Part shown: one piece after another, positions 1-8,746 of the stretch
Position numbering within the stretch: position 1 is the stretch's first letter
Layout of the letters: each line of letters starts with the position of its first letter
Assembly (NCBI RefSeq): GCF_036906915.1
Contig: NZ_JBAKHX010000039.1
Span: 1 to 64,000 of the forward strand
Direction: 5' to 3'
DNA: 64,000 bases
Source: Phytohabitans sp036906915
Lineage (GTDB): Bacteria > Actinomycetota > Actinomycetes > Mycobacteriales > Micromonosporaceae
Position numbers and translations under genes: made by a program
Notes under the pieces: generated by a model
What the model was told of the DNA's origin: nothing
Database searches by the model: none
The model's input: the letters and a program-made list of their open reading frames with translations, nothing else

Positions 1-95
1 CCGACCGCGCTGACTGGGCCGCGCCGACCGGGCCGCGCCGACCGGGCCGCGCCGACCGGGCCGCGCCGACCGGGCCGCGCCGACTGGGCCGTGCC
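1..95. repeat. 14-bp GC-rich minisatellite
   Basis: A unit close to GACCGGGCCGCGCC is repeated about six times, with C-to-T variants in the first and last copies. It resembles the other GC-rich tandem tracts that accompany the palindromic element in this window and lies about 80 bp from copy a. Confidence 0.8.
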
Positions 96-159
96 GTGTG
101 CGCTAGCCGCGAAGCCGCCGGAGAACGACCGCGACATCTCCTCGGTCAAGCGCGACTGA
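1..159 (+). CDS. C-terminal end of an unidentified CDS (partial)
   Basis: A frame is open from the first base to a TGA at 157-159, giving 52 residues and ending ENDRDISSVKRD. The last 15 or so codons look coding, with acidic/basic residues and G/C-ending codons. The upstream part is translated from a 14-bp minisatellite and gives a Pro/Arg/Gly-rich tract, so it may be a low-complexity tail. No domain can be recognised, and the gene body lies outside the window. It may instead be chance open frame in GC-rich DNA. Confidence 0.35.
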   Translation, partial: PTALTGPRRPGRADRAAPTGPRRPGRADWAVPCALAAKPPENDRDISSVKRD

Positions 160-177
160 CGCCGGGCAACGGCTCGT

Positions 178-254
178 CGATCAAGGGCATTCGCATCGAT
201 CAAGGGCAAACGCACGCGGAAAGAGATCAAACCACGTGCGTTTGGCCTTGATCG
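178..254. repeat. Dispersed 78-bp palindromic element, copy a (tail left)
   Basis: An outer half-site GATCAAGG and about ten spacer bases precede the arm GATCAAGGGCAAACGCACG. A short centre containing GAGATC follows, then the complementary arm ending CTTGATCG. The right-hand side runs into the leftward nucleotidyltransferase gene, whose stop codon and last ten codons lie inside the element. Confidence 0.85.
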
Positions 255-1111
255 ACGGAAGGGGGAGGCGGCGCGGGCCGCCGTAGGGCGAGGGGAGAAG
301 GCGGAGCGGGGACGGTTACGCCGGGGGCTGTGCGGATCGCGTCCCTCAGGTGTTCGTTTGGGGCTACATAGGCGCCGGGCCAGACCACGGCCCGGGTCAC
401 CCTGCCGTGGACGATGGCGCCCTCGCCGATCACGGCCTGGTCGCATGCGCCGGTCACGGTCGCGCCATTTGCGAAAAGGTTTCGGAAGCCGGCCGCGTCG
501 AGGTTTGCCGCCAGGTAGTCGCCCGGCGTGCCGGTATCCAAGAAGGTGCCCTCATACGTCACGACCGTCAGCTCGCCGGCCGCTTCCGCGGGTCGCCACG
601 CCGCCTTGACCAGTTCGCCGGGCTCCGGACGAAGATCGCGCACGTACCGCCACGGCAGCAGCGAGAACCCGGCGAACTGGTGACCGTTGAATCCGTACGG
701 CTCGTCGGGCGCCCAGCGGCCCAGCAGGCGTACGCTTTCGCCGTCCCAGCCGGCCAGGAGCGGTGCGATGTCGCCGGTGAGGTACGCGTCGGCGTTGCCC
801 ACCAGCACACCGCGGCCGTCGATCCACTCTCGCAGGTTGCCGATGCCGCCCGCGGTGCCGAGCGGGTCGCCGGGCTCGACCGAGACGTGGGCCCGGTCGC
901 CGACGTGCTCGACGATCTGTTCGGCGAGGTAGCAGGCGTTGACGGCGACGGATGGCGGGCCGGCGATGCCCAGGGCGGTCACGTGTGCGAGAGCCCGGTC
1001 GAGCAGTGGCACGTTGCCGACGGGGCAGAGCGCCTTTGGCCGGTACCCGGTGAGCGGACGAAGGCGCGTGCCCTGACCAGCGGCCAGCACCACCGCGCAG
1101 AGCGCGGTCAT
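227..1111 (-). CDS. NDP-sugar nucleotidyltransferase
   Basis: This probably makes an NDP-sugar from a sugar 1-phosphate and NTP in the cytoplasm. The N-terminus has the nucleotidyltransferase signature (AVVLAAGQGTRLRPLT, then PKALCPVGN), and later GNADAYL supplies the metal-binding Asp region. At 294 residues it fits the short GlmU/RmlA-like group, and a possible left-handed helix tail (AVIGEGAIVHGRV) follows the catalytic domain. The ATG at 1111 is chosen because it overlaps the TGA of the upstream Nudix gene as ATGA and starts directly before the signature. The C-terminal SVDQGQTHVV is encoded by a dispersed repeat, so the native end has probably been replaced or extended. Substrate unknown. 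Confidence 0.85.
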   Translation of the reverse strand: MTALCAVVLAAGQGTRLRPLTGYRPKALCPVGNVPLLDRALAHVTALGIAGPPSVAVNACYLAEQIVEHVGDRAHVSVEPGDPLGTAGGIGNLREWIDGRGVLVGNADAYLTGDIAPLLAGWDGESVRLLGRWAPDEPYGFNGHQFAGFSLLPWRYVRDLRPEPGELVKAAWRPAEAAGELTVVTYEGTFLDTGTPGDYLAANLDAAGFRNLFANGATVTGACDQAVIGEGAIVHGRVTRAVVWPGAYVAPNEHLRDAIRTAPGVTVPAPPSPLALRRPAPPPPSVDQGQTHVV

Positions 1112-1653
1112 CTGTCCGCGGGGTCCGCGGGCGCCCATGGCCCCGGCGTGCCCGCCAGCGGCCCGATGCCGTAATAGGCGAGCAGCCGCGCCGTGGCGGT
1201 CGTCAGCCGGGGCAGGTCGTCGATCGGATGCCACGCCGCTTCCAGTACCTCGGCACCGTCCACAATGAGCTCGGTTGTGGACGCGGGCACCGACGCTTCA
1301 AAGACCATGTCGACCCAGCCCTTGGCGTGCACCACGGCGTTGGGCACGGCCGGTGCGAGCTCCGATGGATCGAGATCGACACCGGACTCCTCCTCCAACT
1401 CGCGCGCGGCCCCGACGACGGGTGGCTCGGCGCGTTGCAGCAGGCCAGCGGGGAGTCCCCAGCCACGGCCGGGCGGCTGCCGCAGCAGCAGGAGACGGCC
1501 GGGTGCGGCCGCTTCGGAGTCGCGTACGAGGGTCACCGCGCCCACGATGTACTTGGGGACGAAGGTCCGTACGATCCGCCGGCGTACCCGGTGCGGCAGG
1601 CGATAGAACATTCCGTAGACGACGGCACGCAGGGGAGAGCGGCGGAGAGTCAC
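1108..1653 (-). CDS. Nudix hydrolase
   Basis: A nucleoside-diphosphate-X hydrolase of about 181 residues. The Nudix box is complete: a Gly, five residues, Glu, seven residues, then RELEEESGV. An N-terminal basic segment (RRSPLRAVVYGMFYRL) precedes the fold. The GTG at 1653 is preferred over GTG 1659, because a TAGCCT -10 box at 1660-1665 places transcription start at about 1653, giving a leaderless message. It lies 17 bp past the Rel-like gene and overlaps the nucleotidyltransferase by 4 nt, so both may remove and make activated sugars or clear nucleotides together. The substrate cannot be read from sequence. Confidence 0.87.
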   Translation of the reverse strand: MTLRRSPLRAVVYGMFYRLPHRVRRRIVRTFVPKYIVGAVTLVRDSEAAAPGRLLLLRQPPGRGWGLPAGLLQRAEPPVVGAARELEEESGVDLDPSELAPAVPNAVVHAKGWVDMVFEASVPASTTELIVDGAEVLEAAWHPIDDLPRLTTATARLLAYYGIGPLAGTPGPWAPADPADR

Positions 1654-1670
1654 CAGCACAGGCTAGAGCT

Positions 1671-3431
1671 TCAGTCTCGACGGTCGACCAGCGCGATGAG
1701 CTGTTCGACCACCTCATCGGGGGAGATCGTGCGGTCGACGATCGCCACCAGCATGGTTTCCAGATCGGGGTATCCGAGGTCGTCGGCCAGCGTGCGCAAT
1801 GGCATCTCGCTGGCCAGGCCGCGATCGTGCTTGCGAAGCGTGAGGCCGATCGTGGCGCGGCCGAGGCGTACCTTGTCGGCGATGCTGATGCCCGGCTCCT
1901 GGTGGTCGGCGAACCACCGGTTGATCTGCATCTGCGCGTGCGGCGACTTGACGAACGTGAGCCACTCGCGCTGCGGCTCCTGCCCGTCTTCGGTGAAGAG
2001 CTCGACCACGTCGCCGTCGTCGAGCTCGGAGGCGAGTGGCGCCAGGCGACCGTTGATCTTCGCGGCGAGGCAGTGGTCGCCTGTCTCGGTGCTCAGCTCA
2101 TACGCCAGGTCGACCGGGGTCGCCCCAGCCGGCAACAGCACCTGGAGGCCTTCGGCGAACACCTGGATCTGCGTCTCGGCGAGGTCGCAGCGCAGCGATT
2201 CGAGGAACTGGGCCGAGTCGGACGTCTCCTGCTCCCAGTCGAGCACCCGCCGTAGCCAGGCCAGCTCGTCGGCGCGGGCCCGATCGCTCTGATCGGAGGG
2301 GCGGCGGTAGCGGAAGCTGGCGGCGATGCCGTACTCGGCGGAGCGGTGCATCGACTCGGTGCGGATCAGCACCTCGACGCTGCGGTCGTCGGGGCCGATC
2401 ACCGTGGTGTGTAGGGAGCGGTAGAGGTTGTTTTTCGGCGAGGCGATGAAGTCCTTGAAGCGCCCGGCCACCGGCCGCCAAAGCCCGTGGATCGCGCCGA
2501 GGGCGGCGTAACAGTCGGTCTCCGGCCCGTCGACCACCACCGCGATGCGGGGCAGGTCGAACGGCTCGCGGTGCCCACCGGCCACTGTGTCTTTCCAGAT
2601 CGAGTACAGGTGCCGGGGGCGCGGCGCCACCGCGGCGGTGACCTTGCTGCGCTTGAGGGCGGTGCGGGCGCAGGCGACGACGTTGTCGAGGTAGGTGGCC
2701 CACTGCGGCCGGTTGCGCACGTGCCGCTCGATCCGCTCGTACTCCTCGGTGTGCAAGTGGTACAGCACGATATCGTCGAGCTCGCGCTTGAGCGCCTGGA
2801 TGCCGAGGCGGTCGCAGAGCGGCACCAGCACCTCTTGTGTGGCCCGCGCGATGCGGGCCCGGGAGGCGGCGGAGCGGGCGTCGAGGGTGCGCATGTTGTG
2901 CACACGGTCGGCCATCTTGATGATCAGTACACGTACGTCCTTGCCGGCCGCGATGATCATTTTTCGGATGGTCTCGGCCTCGGCGGCCTTGCCGTAGTAC
3001 GCCTTGTCGAACTTGGTCACGCCGTCGACAAGGTGCGCCACCTCGGGGCCGAAGTCGCCGTCGAGCGCCTGCAGCGTGTAGGCCGTGTCTTCGACCGTGT
3101 CGTGCAGCAGGGCGGCGACCAGCGTGGTGGTGTCCATGCCCAGCTCCGCGCAGATCTGCGCGACCGCCAGCGGGTGAGTGATGTAGGGCTCGCCGCTCTT
3201 GCGGAACTGTCCTCTGTGCATGTTTTCCGCGATGGCGTAGCCGCGGCGCAGGACCGTGACGTCGGCGTACGGGTGGATGGCGCGGTGGGTGCGGGTGAGA
3301 GTCGTGACCGGGTCGTCATCGGACGTCTGCCAGGACAGCAACGAGCGGAGCCGCGCGGTGAACGGCATGTCGCTCACGTCGGTTGAGAACGCGCGTCCAA
3401 GTGCGGCGCCGTGGCCGGCGTCGACGTCCAC
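1671..3431 (-). CDS. Short RelA/SpoT homologue (HD, synthetase-like, TGS)
   Basis: (p)ppGpp-metabolising protein of 586 residues. The HD hydrolase domain (about 55-215) has its metal and catalytic residues: His86, HD110-111, ED114-115, and the MADRVHNMR motif. The synthetase domain (about 255-370) is recognisable (GRFKDFIASPKNN, EVLIRT), but RPKHxYS reads RPRHLYS, the usual AAHW reads AASF, and the Arg after the FDL motif is Ala. A TGS domain follows, and the C-terminal ACT/RIS region of full-length Rel is absent. This looks like an RshA/SAH-type enzyme with hydrolase intact and synthetase weakened. The GTG start has a GGAGGT Shine-Dalgarno six bases upstream. Confidence 0.88.
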   Translation of the reverse strand: MDVDAGHGAALGRAFSTDVSDMPFTARLRSLLSWQTSDDDPVTTLTRTHRAIHPYADVTVLRRGYAIAENMHRGQFRKSGEPYITHPLAVAQICAELGMDTTTLVAALLHDTVEDTAYTLQALDGDFGPEVAHLVDGVTKFDKAYYGKAAEAETIRKMIIAAGKDVRVLIIKMADRVHNMRTLDARSAASRARIARATQEVLVPLCDRLGIQALKRELDDIVLYHLHTEEYERIERHVRNRPQWATYLDNVVACARTALKRSKVTAAVAPRPRHLYSIWKDTVAGGHREPFDLPRIAVVVDGPETDCYAALGAIHGLWRPVAGRFKDFIASPKNNLYRSLHTTVIGPDDRSVEVLIRTESMHRSAEYGIAASFRYRRPSDQSDRARADELAWLRRVLDWEQETSDSAQFLESLRCDLAETQIQVFAEGLQVLLPAGATPVDLAYELSTETGDHCLAAKINGRLAPLASELDDGDVVELFTEDGQEPQREWLTFVKSPHAQMQINRWFADHQEPGISIADKVRLGRATIGLTLRKHDRGLASEMPLRTLADDLGYPDLETMLVAIVDRTISPDEVVEQLIALVDRRD

Positions 3432-3535
3432 TCGGACACCTCCCTCACCGAAGGCCCCGAAATCGGGCGTTGGCTGTCAGGAATGCACTTGCCTAACAGC
3501 CTATGTGAGCAACCGTAGTACGAATGGTTACTTAC

Positions 3536-5308
3536 TCATGAGCTTTCGGTCGAGTCTTTACCGGAAGATGCCCTTTCGGCCAGCGTGAGCAGGTTCCGGT
3601 ATCGAGCTGCCCCCCGGACGGGTGACCCCCAGCCGGACGACGTCTCGACCAGCCGGGTGTCGGCCCGTTCGAGCCAGGCGAGGACCCGCTCGGTCTCCTC
3701 CGCCGAAGCGGCCGGGAGCGGCCCGGGTGCCGGCTGGACCGTCTCGGCCGTCGCCTTGAGTGTCTCAAGGACCGGCCGAGGATGCACCTTGGGCGCCGAC
3801 ACGCCGGCCGCCGCGAGCCGCCCGTGGCGCACGACGGCGAGTTCCCAGCCGCCGTCGGAGGCGCGCCGGGCGGCGGCCAACTCGGCGATCTGGGTCAGCC
3901 CGACAAGCCGCTGGAGCCGCACGGTCGAACGCAGAACCGCGGCCAGCCGGGCCCGCACGACCGCGGCCTCCTCGTAGCGCTGGGCGTCGGAGAGCACCTC
4001 GATGCGAGCCATGAGGGCGTCGACCAGCGGCGCCGGGTCGCCGGTCGTGGCTCGCGCGAACGGGGCGGCCGCGCGCTCGCCGTACTCCTCGACAGAGATG
4101 CGGTGTTCGCACGGCGCGGCGCATCTGCCCAGCTCAGCTAGCGCGCATGCCGGCGTGGTCGTGCGTGCGGAGAGCCGCAGCGTGCAGGGGCGCAGCGGCA
4201 GCGCGTCGTGCACCCCCGCGGCGGCCAGATCGGCCGCCCGGCGCGAGGTGAAAGGCCCGAGATAGGCGCCGTCGAGCTCACCCAGCGCGCGGACCAGAGA
4301 CAATCTCGGGTACGCCTCCGCGGTGAGCTTGAGCCACACGGCGCGTTCGGGGTACTTGGACCGCCGGTTGTACGGCGGTGCGTGTGCGGCGATCAGCCGC
4401 AGCTCGCGCACCTCGGCTTCCAGCGAGTGCGCGCACTCGACGGCCTCGACGCGCTCGGCGGCGGCCAGCATCTCCGACATCCGGGCCCGCTTCTCGGCGG
4501 CGGTGAAGTAGCTGCGCACCCGGGTGGCGATGTCGCCCGACGTGCCGACGTAGAGCGGCCGGTCGTCGGCGGCTCGGAAGATGTAGACCCCCGGCGCGTG
4601 CGGCAGACCCTCGGCGAGGTGCCGCTTGCGCCGCTGCGTGGGCGTGACTGCCTTGGCGAACTCGATTGCGTCGCCCAGGGTGTGCACCTTGTAGCTGCCC
4701 AGGCGCCCGATGAGTGCGTGCAGAACGTCGACGGTGGCCTCGGCGTCGGCAAGCGCCCGGTGGCTGGGCTGGCGGGGCGTGCGAAAGTACGTCGCCAGGG
4801 TGCCGAGCTTGTGGTTGGGCACCTCGTCGCGGACCAGGGCGCGTCGGGCCAGCGCCACCGTGTCGAGCACCTTGGGCTGCGGCCAGGGATACCCGTGCTT
4901 GGCACACGCCGCCTTGAGGAACCCCACGTCATATGCCGCGTTGTGCGCCACCAGCACGGCACCGTGGATGAACTCCAGAAAGCTCGGCAGGACCTCCTCG
5001 ATCGGCGGCGCCGGGGTGAGCATCGCCTGCGTGATGCCGGTCAGCACGGTGATGAACGGCGGTATCGAGGTACCCGGGTTGACCAGCGTGGCGAGTACCC
5101 CCAGCTCCTCGCCGCCGCGGACCTTGACCGCCCCTATCTCCGTGATCCCGCCGCCGTCGGGCGCCGCGCCCGTGGTCTCAAGATCGACCACGACGAACGT
5201 GGTCTCCCGCAGCGAGAGGGCGCCAGGATCGTCGAGCAGCGTGTCGAAGGTGCCCTGGACGTACTCCACATCTGCCACGCGCGGCACACTAAGACTCAGG
5301 TATGACAT
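3536..5308 (-). CDS. DEDDh 3'-5' exonuclease fused to a UvrC-type GIY-YIG domain
   Basis: Putative DNA repair or processing nuclease of 590 residues. The N-terminal half is a DnaQ-like exonuclease with the Asp/Glu pair in VDLETTG (Asp42, Glu44) and a late HRALADAEATV motif supplying His and Asp. A GIY-YIG domain follows at about 210-300 (GVYIFRA, then LYVGTSGDIATRV), with the UvrC-like region after it. This fusion is common in actinobacteria; its exact role is less settled than that of DnaQ or UvrC. ATG 5308 is chosen over an upstream GTG at 5335, which has no ribosome-binding site; GGGG precedes the ATG. A degenerate copy of the 56-bp repeat lies across the start region. Confidence 0.88.
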   Translation of the reverse strand: MSYLSLSVPRVADVEYVQGTFDTLLDDPGALSLRETTFVVVDLETTGAAPDGGGITEIGAVKVRGGEELGVLATLVNPGTSIPPFITVLTGITQAMLTPAPPIEEVLPSFLEFIHGAVLVAHNAAYDVGFLKAACAKHGYPWPQPKVLDTVALARRALVRDEVPNHKLGTLATYFRTPRQPSHRALADAEATVDVLHALIGRLGSYKVHTLGDAIEFAKAVTPTQRRKRHLAEGLPHAPGVYIFRAADDRPLYVGTSGDIATRVRSYFTAAEKRARMSEMLAAAERVEAVECAHSLEAEVRELRLIAAHAPPYNRRSKYPERAVWLKLTAEAYPRLSLVRALGELDGAYLGPFTSRRAADLAAAGVHDALPLRPCTLRLSARTTTPACALAELGRCAAPCEHRISVEEYGERAAAPFARATTGDPAPLVDALMARIEVLSDAQRYEEAAVVRARLAAVLRSTVRLQRLVGLTQIAELAAARRASDGGWELAVVRHGRLAAAGVSAPKVHPRPVLETLKATAETVQPAPGPLPAASAEETERVLAWLERADTRLVETSSGWGSPVRGAARYRNLLTLAERASSGKDSTESS

Positions 5309-5358
5309 GGCACCCCACGAAACGCTCCGCGTCACTCGACGTTTTCGCGGGGCCCGCC
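5307..5358 (+). repeat. Degenerate relative of the 56-bp ATGA repeat
   Basis: Reads ATG, then GCACCCCACGAA, then a diverged middle, then CGCGGGGCCCGC. The 56-bp unit at 25380 has the same two blocks 37 bp apart; here the spacing is 36 bp. The copy lies across the start codon of the leftward exonuclease gene and has lost the terminal TGA. Confidence 0.5.
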
Positions 5359-5427
5359 GGTCACCATCGGGAAAAGATCGTCATCGGACCTGGGCAGCGA
5401 CGCCTCATGTGGTGGGAGACTTGACTG

Positions 5428-6786
5428 ATGTCGGACCCGGTTCCGCACGACGACCACCGCATCGGTGACGATGCGGCGGCGGCGCATGCGCCGGAGCCGA
5501 TCCTTCCCGAGCCCGTCCGGCAGCGCGTCGTCGCCCTGACCGCCGCCGCCCTGCCCAGCGTGCCGGTCGACGAGCTGCCCGTGCCGCTGCGCCGGGTGGC
5601 GAAGTTCGCGCCCAACCGGCGGGCCCGCCTCGGCGGCCAGGCCATCGCGGCCCAGCTAGCCGCCGACCCGCTCTTCCGCCAGCGCGTCACCGGCCGGATC
5701 CTCGACGAGGCCGGTGAGCTGGGGGTCGCCGTGCTCGAAGGGGTGTGCCCGGCCGCCGCCGACCCCGTCGAGGTGGCCGCCCTGGCTTACCTCGCCCGCC
5801 CACAAAACTGGCGCGACCTGGTCGAAGCCGCCGGTGAAGCAGTCCGCGCCGAGGCCGACAGCGCAATGGTCACCGAGCTGATCCGCGAGGCCGAGCAGCG
5901 CGCCACCCGCGCCGAGCACGACCGCGCCGTCGCCAAGGTCGAGGCCGACAAGCTCCGCGACGAGCTGGCCAGGGTCCGCGAAGAGCTCGGCCAACTCCGC
6001 GAGGAGGCCCGCCAGCTCTCCCGGTCGCTGCGCGAGACCCAGGGGCGCGAGCGCAAGGCCAGCGAGATGCTGGCAACCGAGCGTGGCCGGGCCACGCGCG
6101 CAGCCGCCGACCACGACGCGGAGCTTCGTCGGGTACGCGCGAAGCTTGCCGAAGCCGAGGCTGCCGCGGGCAGCGTCCGAGCGACCGCCAAGGAAACGCG
6201 CGCTGTCGACGACGCCCGGCTGTGGCTGCTCCTGGAGACGATCGGGCGCGCCGCCGTGGGGCTGCGCCGCGAGCTGGCCCTCGACCCAGCCGAACGCAAC
6301 CCCGCCGACTTCGTGGCCGACACGTACGCCGACCGGCCCGAGTCCGTGTCAAGCTCCCGAGGGCTCGACGCCGACGACCCGGCGCGCCTCGACCAGCTGC
6401 TCGCCCTGCCCAGGGCGCATCTGATGGTCGACGGATACAACGTGACCAAGCGCGGGTTCGGTGAGATGTCGCTGGAGCAGCAGCGCAAACGCTTGATCAC
6501 CGGGCTCGGCGGGATCGCCGCCCAGACCGGCGACGAGGTGACTGTGGTGTTCGACGGGGCGGAACGCGTCCACGGGCTGCCACCGGCGCCGCGCGGCGTG
6601 CGGGTGCTCTTCTCCCGCAAGGGCGAAACCGCCGACGATCTGATCCGCCGCCTGGTCCGCGCCGAGCCGACGGGCCGCCCCGTCGTGGTCGTCTCCTCCG
6701 ACCGCGAGGTAGCCGACGGCGTCCGCCGCCACGGCGCCTACCCCTTGGGCGCCGACGCGCTACTCCGCCGCCTAGCCCGCTCCTAA
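5428..6786 (+). CDS. NYN-domain protein with long coiled coil (YacP-like nuclease domain)
   Basis: Predicted RNA-processing protein of 452 residues. The N-terminal 140 residues form an uncharacterised helical region. Residues about 150-270 are an uninterrupted Glu/Arg/Ala-rich coiled coil. The C-terminal NYN (PIN-like) domain begins near residue 333 with the Asp-containing MVDGYNVTK motif, continues with VVFDGAE, and ends VVSSDREVADGVRRHGAY, carrying the expected acidic residues. Such proteins are widespread in actinobacteria, but their RNA target is not known. A GTGGGAGA sequence about nine bases before the ATG acts as ribosome-binding site. The gene is divergent from the exonuclease gene. 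Confidence 0.87.
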   Translation: MSDPVPHDDHRIGDDAAAAHAPEPILPEPVRQRVVALTAAALPSVPVDELPVPLRRVAKFAPNRRARLGGQAIAAQLAADPLFRQRVTGRILDEAGELGVAVLEGVCPAAADPVEVAALAYLARPQNWRDLVEAAGEAVRAEADSAMVTELIREAEQRATRAEHDRAVAKVEADKLRDELARVREELGQLREEARQLSRSLRETQGRERKASEMLATERGRATRAAADHDAELRRVRAKLAEAEAAAGSVRATAKETRAVDDARLWLLLETIGRAAVGLRRELALDPAERNPADFVADTYADRPESVSSSRGLDADDPARLDQLLALPRAHLMVDGYNVTKRGFGEMSLEQQRKRLITGLGGIAAQTGDEVTVVFDGAERVHGLPPAPRGVRVLFSRKGETADDLIRRLVRAEPTGRPVVVVSSDREVADGVRRHGAYPLGADALLRRLARS

Positions 6787-6845
6787 CCCCCTGCTCCCCG
6801 CTCCGCCCCATGCCAAGCGCCCCGCGCCGCCCGGACCGCGACCCC

Positions 6846-6930
6846 GCCCGGAGCACACGCCGCGTCCCCGAGCACACGCCGCGCCCCCGAGCGCGGGTCG
6901 CGTCCCCGAGCGCGGGTCGCGCGCGAAGCG
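6846..6930. repeat. 19-bp GC-rich tandem tract
   Basis: Two related 19-bp units (GTCCCCGAGCACACGCCGC and GTCCCCGAGCGCGGGTCGC) alternate just left of element copy b, on the side opposite its extra half-site. No gene is visible in 6787-7243. Confidence 0.7.
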
Positions 6931-6944
6931 CGCTCCCGGCACGT

Positions 6945-7022
6945 CGATCAAGGGCAAATGCACGTGGTTTGATCTCATTTCCACGTGCATTCGGCCTTGA
7001 TCGATGCGAATGGCCTTGATCG
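6945..7022. repeat. Dispersed 78-bp palindromic element, copy b (tail right)
   Basis: Same family as copy a but reversed: hairpin core first, then the extra half-site ending CCTTGATCG. It lies downstream of the NYN gene. The remaining bases to 7243 hold a promoter for the next small gene. Confidence 0.85.
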
Positions 7023-7243
7023 CCGTCGCTCACGCGCCGTCGCCGCCACGCCCACCGGGTGTGGGCGTGGCATGTCCGGGTGAGGGCGCGGTTTCGGGGA
7101 TGTCGTGGCCTCGACCCGCGTCCGATGCCGCAAGTTCCGGGACATTGCGCGCCGGCCCGGCGTCCCACCAGGTCACGACGCGATGATGGACATGGATCTT
7201 GCCGGGTTGCGATTTTGTCATACCCCTCACATAGCGTCAGGGC

Positions 7244-7471
7244 ATGCTTATCGATTGCGACAGCTGCGCCGTCCGGGGCAACGCGTGTGGCGGGTGCCTG
7301 GTGAGCGCCCTGATCGACACGCCGCCGCGATACGGCGAGCTCACCGAGGCGGAGCGCCAGGCGATCGAGGTGTTCGCGCGCGCAGGCTTCGAGGTCGAGG
7401 TGATTTCCGAGCCGGCACGGCCGCCGCTGCGGCTCATGCCCGGTGGACGCCGCAGGCGGCACGTGGCATGA
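7244..7471 (+). CDS. Small Cys-rich conserved protein
   Basis: A 75-residue protein beginning MLIDCDSCAVRGNACGGC. Four cysteines fall in the first 18 residues, which suggests a metal (zinc or Fe-S) site. The rest is an acidic helix and a basic Arg-rich end. A TAGCGT -10 box at 7232-7237 lies six bases before the ATG, so the message is probably leaderless. Small proteins of this layout occur next to NYN or peptidase genes in related genomes as far as I recall, but no function can be named. Confidence 0.72.
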   Translation: MLIDCDSCAVRGNACGGCLVSALIDTPPRYGELTEAERQAIEVFARAGFEVEVISEPARPPLRLMPGGRRRRHVA

Positions 7472-7489
7472 CCACTAGTATCGGCTCGC

Positions 7490-8746
7490 ATGACCCCTAG
7501 GCTCTGGGCGGTCGTGGCACTGGGCGGGCTTGTCATCGCGCTCCTCGTGGCCGCCGCGCTCCTCGTGCCGTGGCACCGCCCGCCGGCGCCGCGCCCCGAT
7601 CAGCTCGCGGCGCTGCGCGACCTGCCGGCCGCTCAGGTGAGCCGCGGCCGGGCATTCCACGCGGCGCTGCGCCCTGGCTCGTACGGTGCGCTGGCCGTCG
7701 GCCTGCTGGTGGCGCTGGTCCTGGGGCTCACCCCGTTGGGCGCCCGCCTGGTCGAGCTGGGCGGCCGCCCGTTCGGCGACCACTGGGTGGCGCGGGCCCT
7801 AGTCGGCGGGCTCGCGATCGTCCTGGTCGCCGAGCTGGCCACGCTTCCGTTCGCGGCTTGGCGGCACACCGTCATGGTGAAATACGGGCTCTCCACGCAG
7901 AGCTGGAGCGGATGGGGCGTCGACGTCCTCAAGTCTTACGCGGTCAGCGCCGTCATCGGCGCCGTCGCGCTTCTCGGCTTCTACACGATCACTCGGTTCG
8001 CGCCGCGCTGGTGGTGGGCGTTCGGCGCCGCAGGGGCGGCTGGCCTGGTGGTGCTGCTGTCGTTCGTGGTGCCGGTGCTCATCGAGCCGGTCTTCAACAA
8101 GTTCACCCCGATGGAGCCCGGGCCGCAGCGCACCGAGCTGATGGCGCTCGCCGAGCGTGACGGCGTGCCGGTGCGCGACGTGCTGGTGGCCGACGCGTCG
8201 CGTCGCACCCGAGCGGTCAACGCGTACGTCTCGGGGCTCGGCCCGACCCGCCGCATCGTCGTCTACGACACCCTCCTGCGCGAGGCGCCGCCCGCCGAGG
8301 TCGCGAGCGTGGTGGCGCACGAGCTCGGCCACGCCAAAGACCGCGACGTCTTCACCGGCACGCTGATCGGTGCCCTCGGCGCGGCGGCGGCCGTGATCGC
8401 CCTGTACGTGCTGGGCGGTTGGGGGTGGCTGCTGCGTGCGGCCGGTGTCGACTCGATGGGCGAGCCACGGGCACTCGCCCTGATGGTGGCGATCGTGTCG
8501 GTGGTGGGCCTGGCCTCCGCGCCGGTGCAGAGCCTGGTGTCCAGGCGCGTGGAGGCGCGCGCCGACCAGCACGCGCTCGAGCTGACTGGTGATCCGGCGA
8601 CCTTCGAGGCGATGCAGCGTCGTCTCTCCACGGTCAACCTGGGCGACCCAGACCCGCCCCGCTGGGAATACCTGTACTCCGCCTCGCATCCGTCCACGGT
8701 GGAGCGGATGGCGGCGGCGCGTGCCTACGCCCGGGGAGAGCGATGA
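7490..8746 (+). CDS. M48 family (Ste24/CAAX-type) membrane metalloprotease
   Basis: Integral-membrane zinc protease of 418 residues. Several hydrophobic segments occupy the N-terminal half. The zinc motif HELGH is at about 277-281 (VVAHELGHAKDRDVF), and the third ligand Glu lies in the downstream RRVEARADQHALEL helix. The layout matches Ste24/HtpX-like peptidases, which act on membrane or misfolded proteins; the bacterial substrate is unknown. A TAGTAT -10 box eight bases before the ATG suggests a leaderless transcript. The stop TGA overlaps an ATG (ATGA) that opens a five-codon mini-ORF leading into pimB. Confidence 0.9.
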   Translation: MTPRLWAVVALGGLVIALLVAAALLVPWHRPPAPRPDQLAALRDLPAAQVSRGRAFHAALRPGSYGALAVGLLVALVLGLTPLGARLVELGGRPFGDHWVARALVGGLAIVLVAELATLPFAAWRHTVMVKYGLSTQSWSGWGVDVLKSYAVSAVIGAVALLGFYTITRFAPRWWWAFGAAGAAGLVVLLSFVVPVLIEPVFNKFTPMEPGPQRTELMALAERDGVPVRDVLVADASRRTRAVNAYVSGLGPTRRIVVYDTLLREAPPAEVASVVAHELGHAKDRDVFTGTLIGALGAAAAVIALYVLGGWGWLLRAAGVDSMGEPRALALMVAIVSVVGLASAPVQSLVSRRVEARADQHALELTGDPATFEAMQRRLSTVNLGDPDPPRWEYLYSASHPSTVERMAAARAYARGER

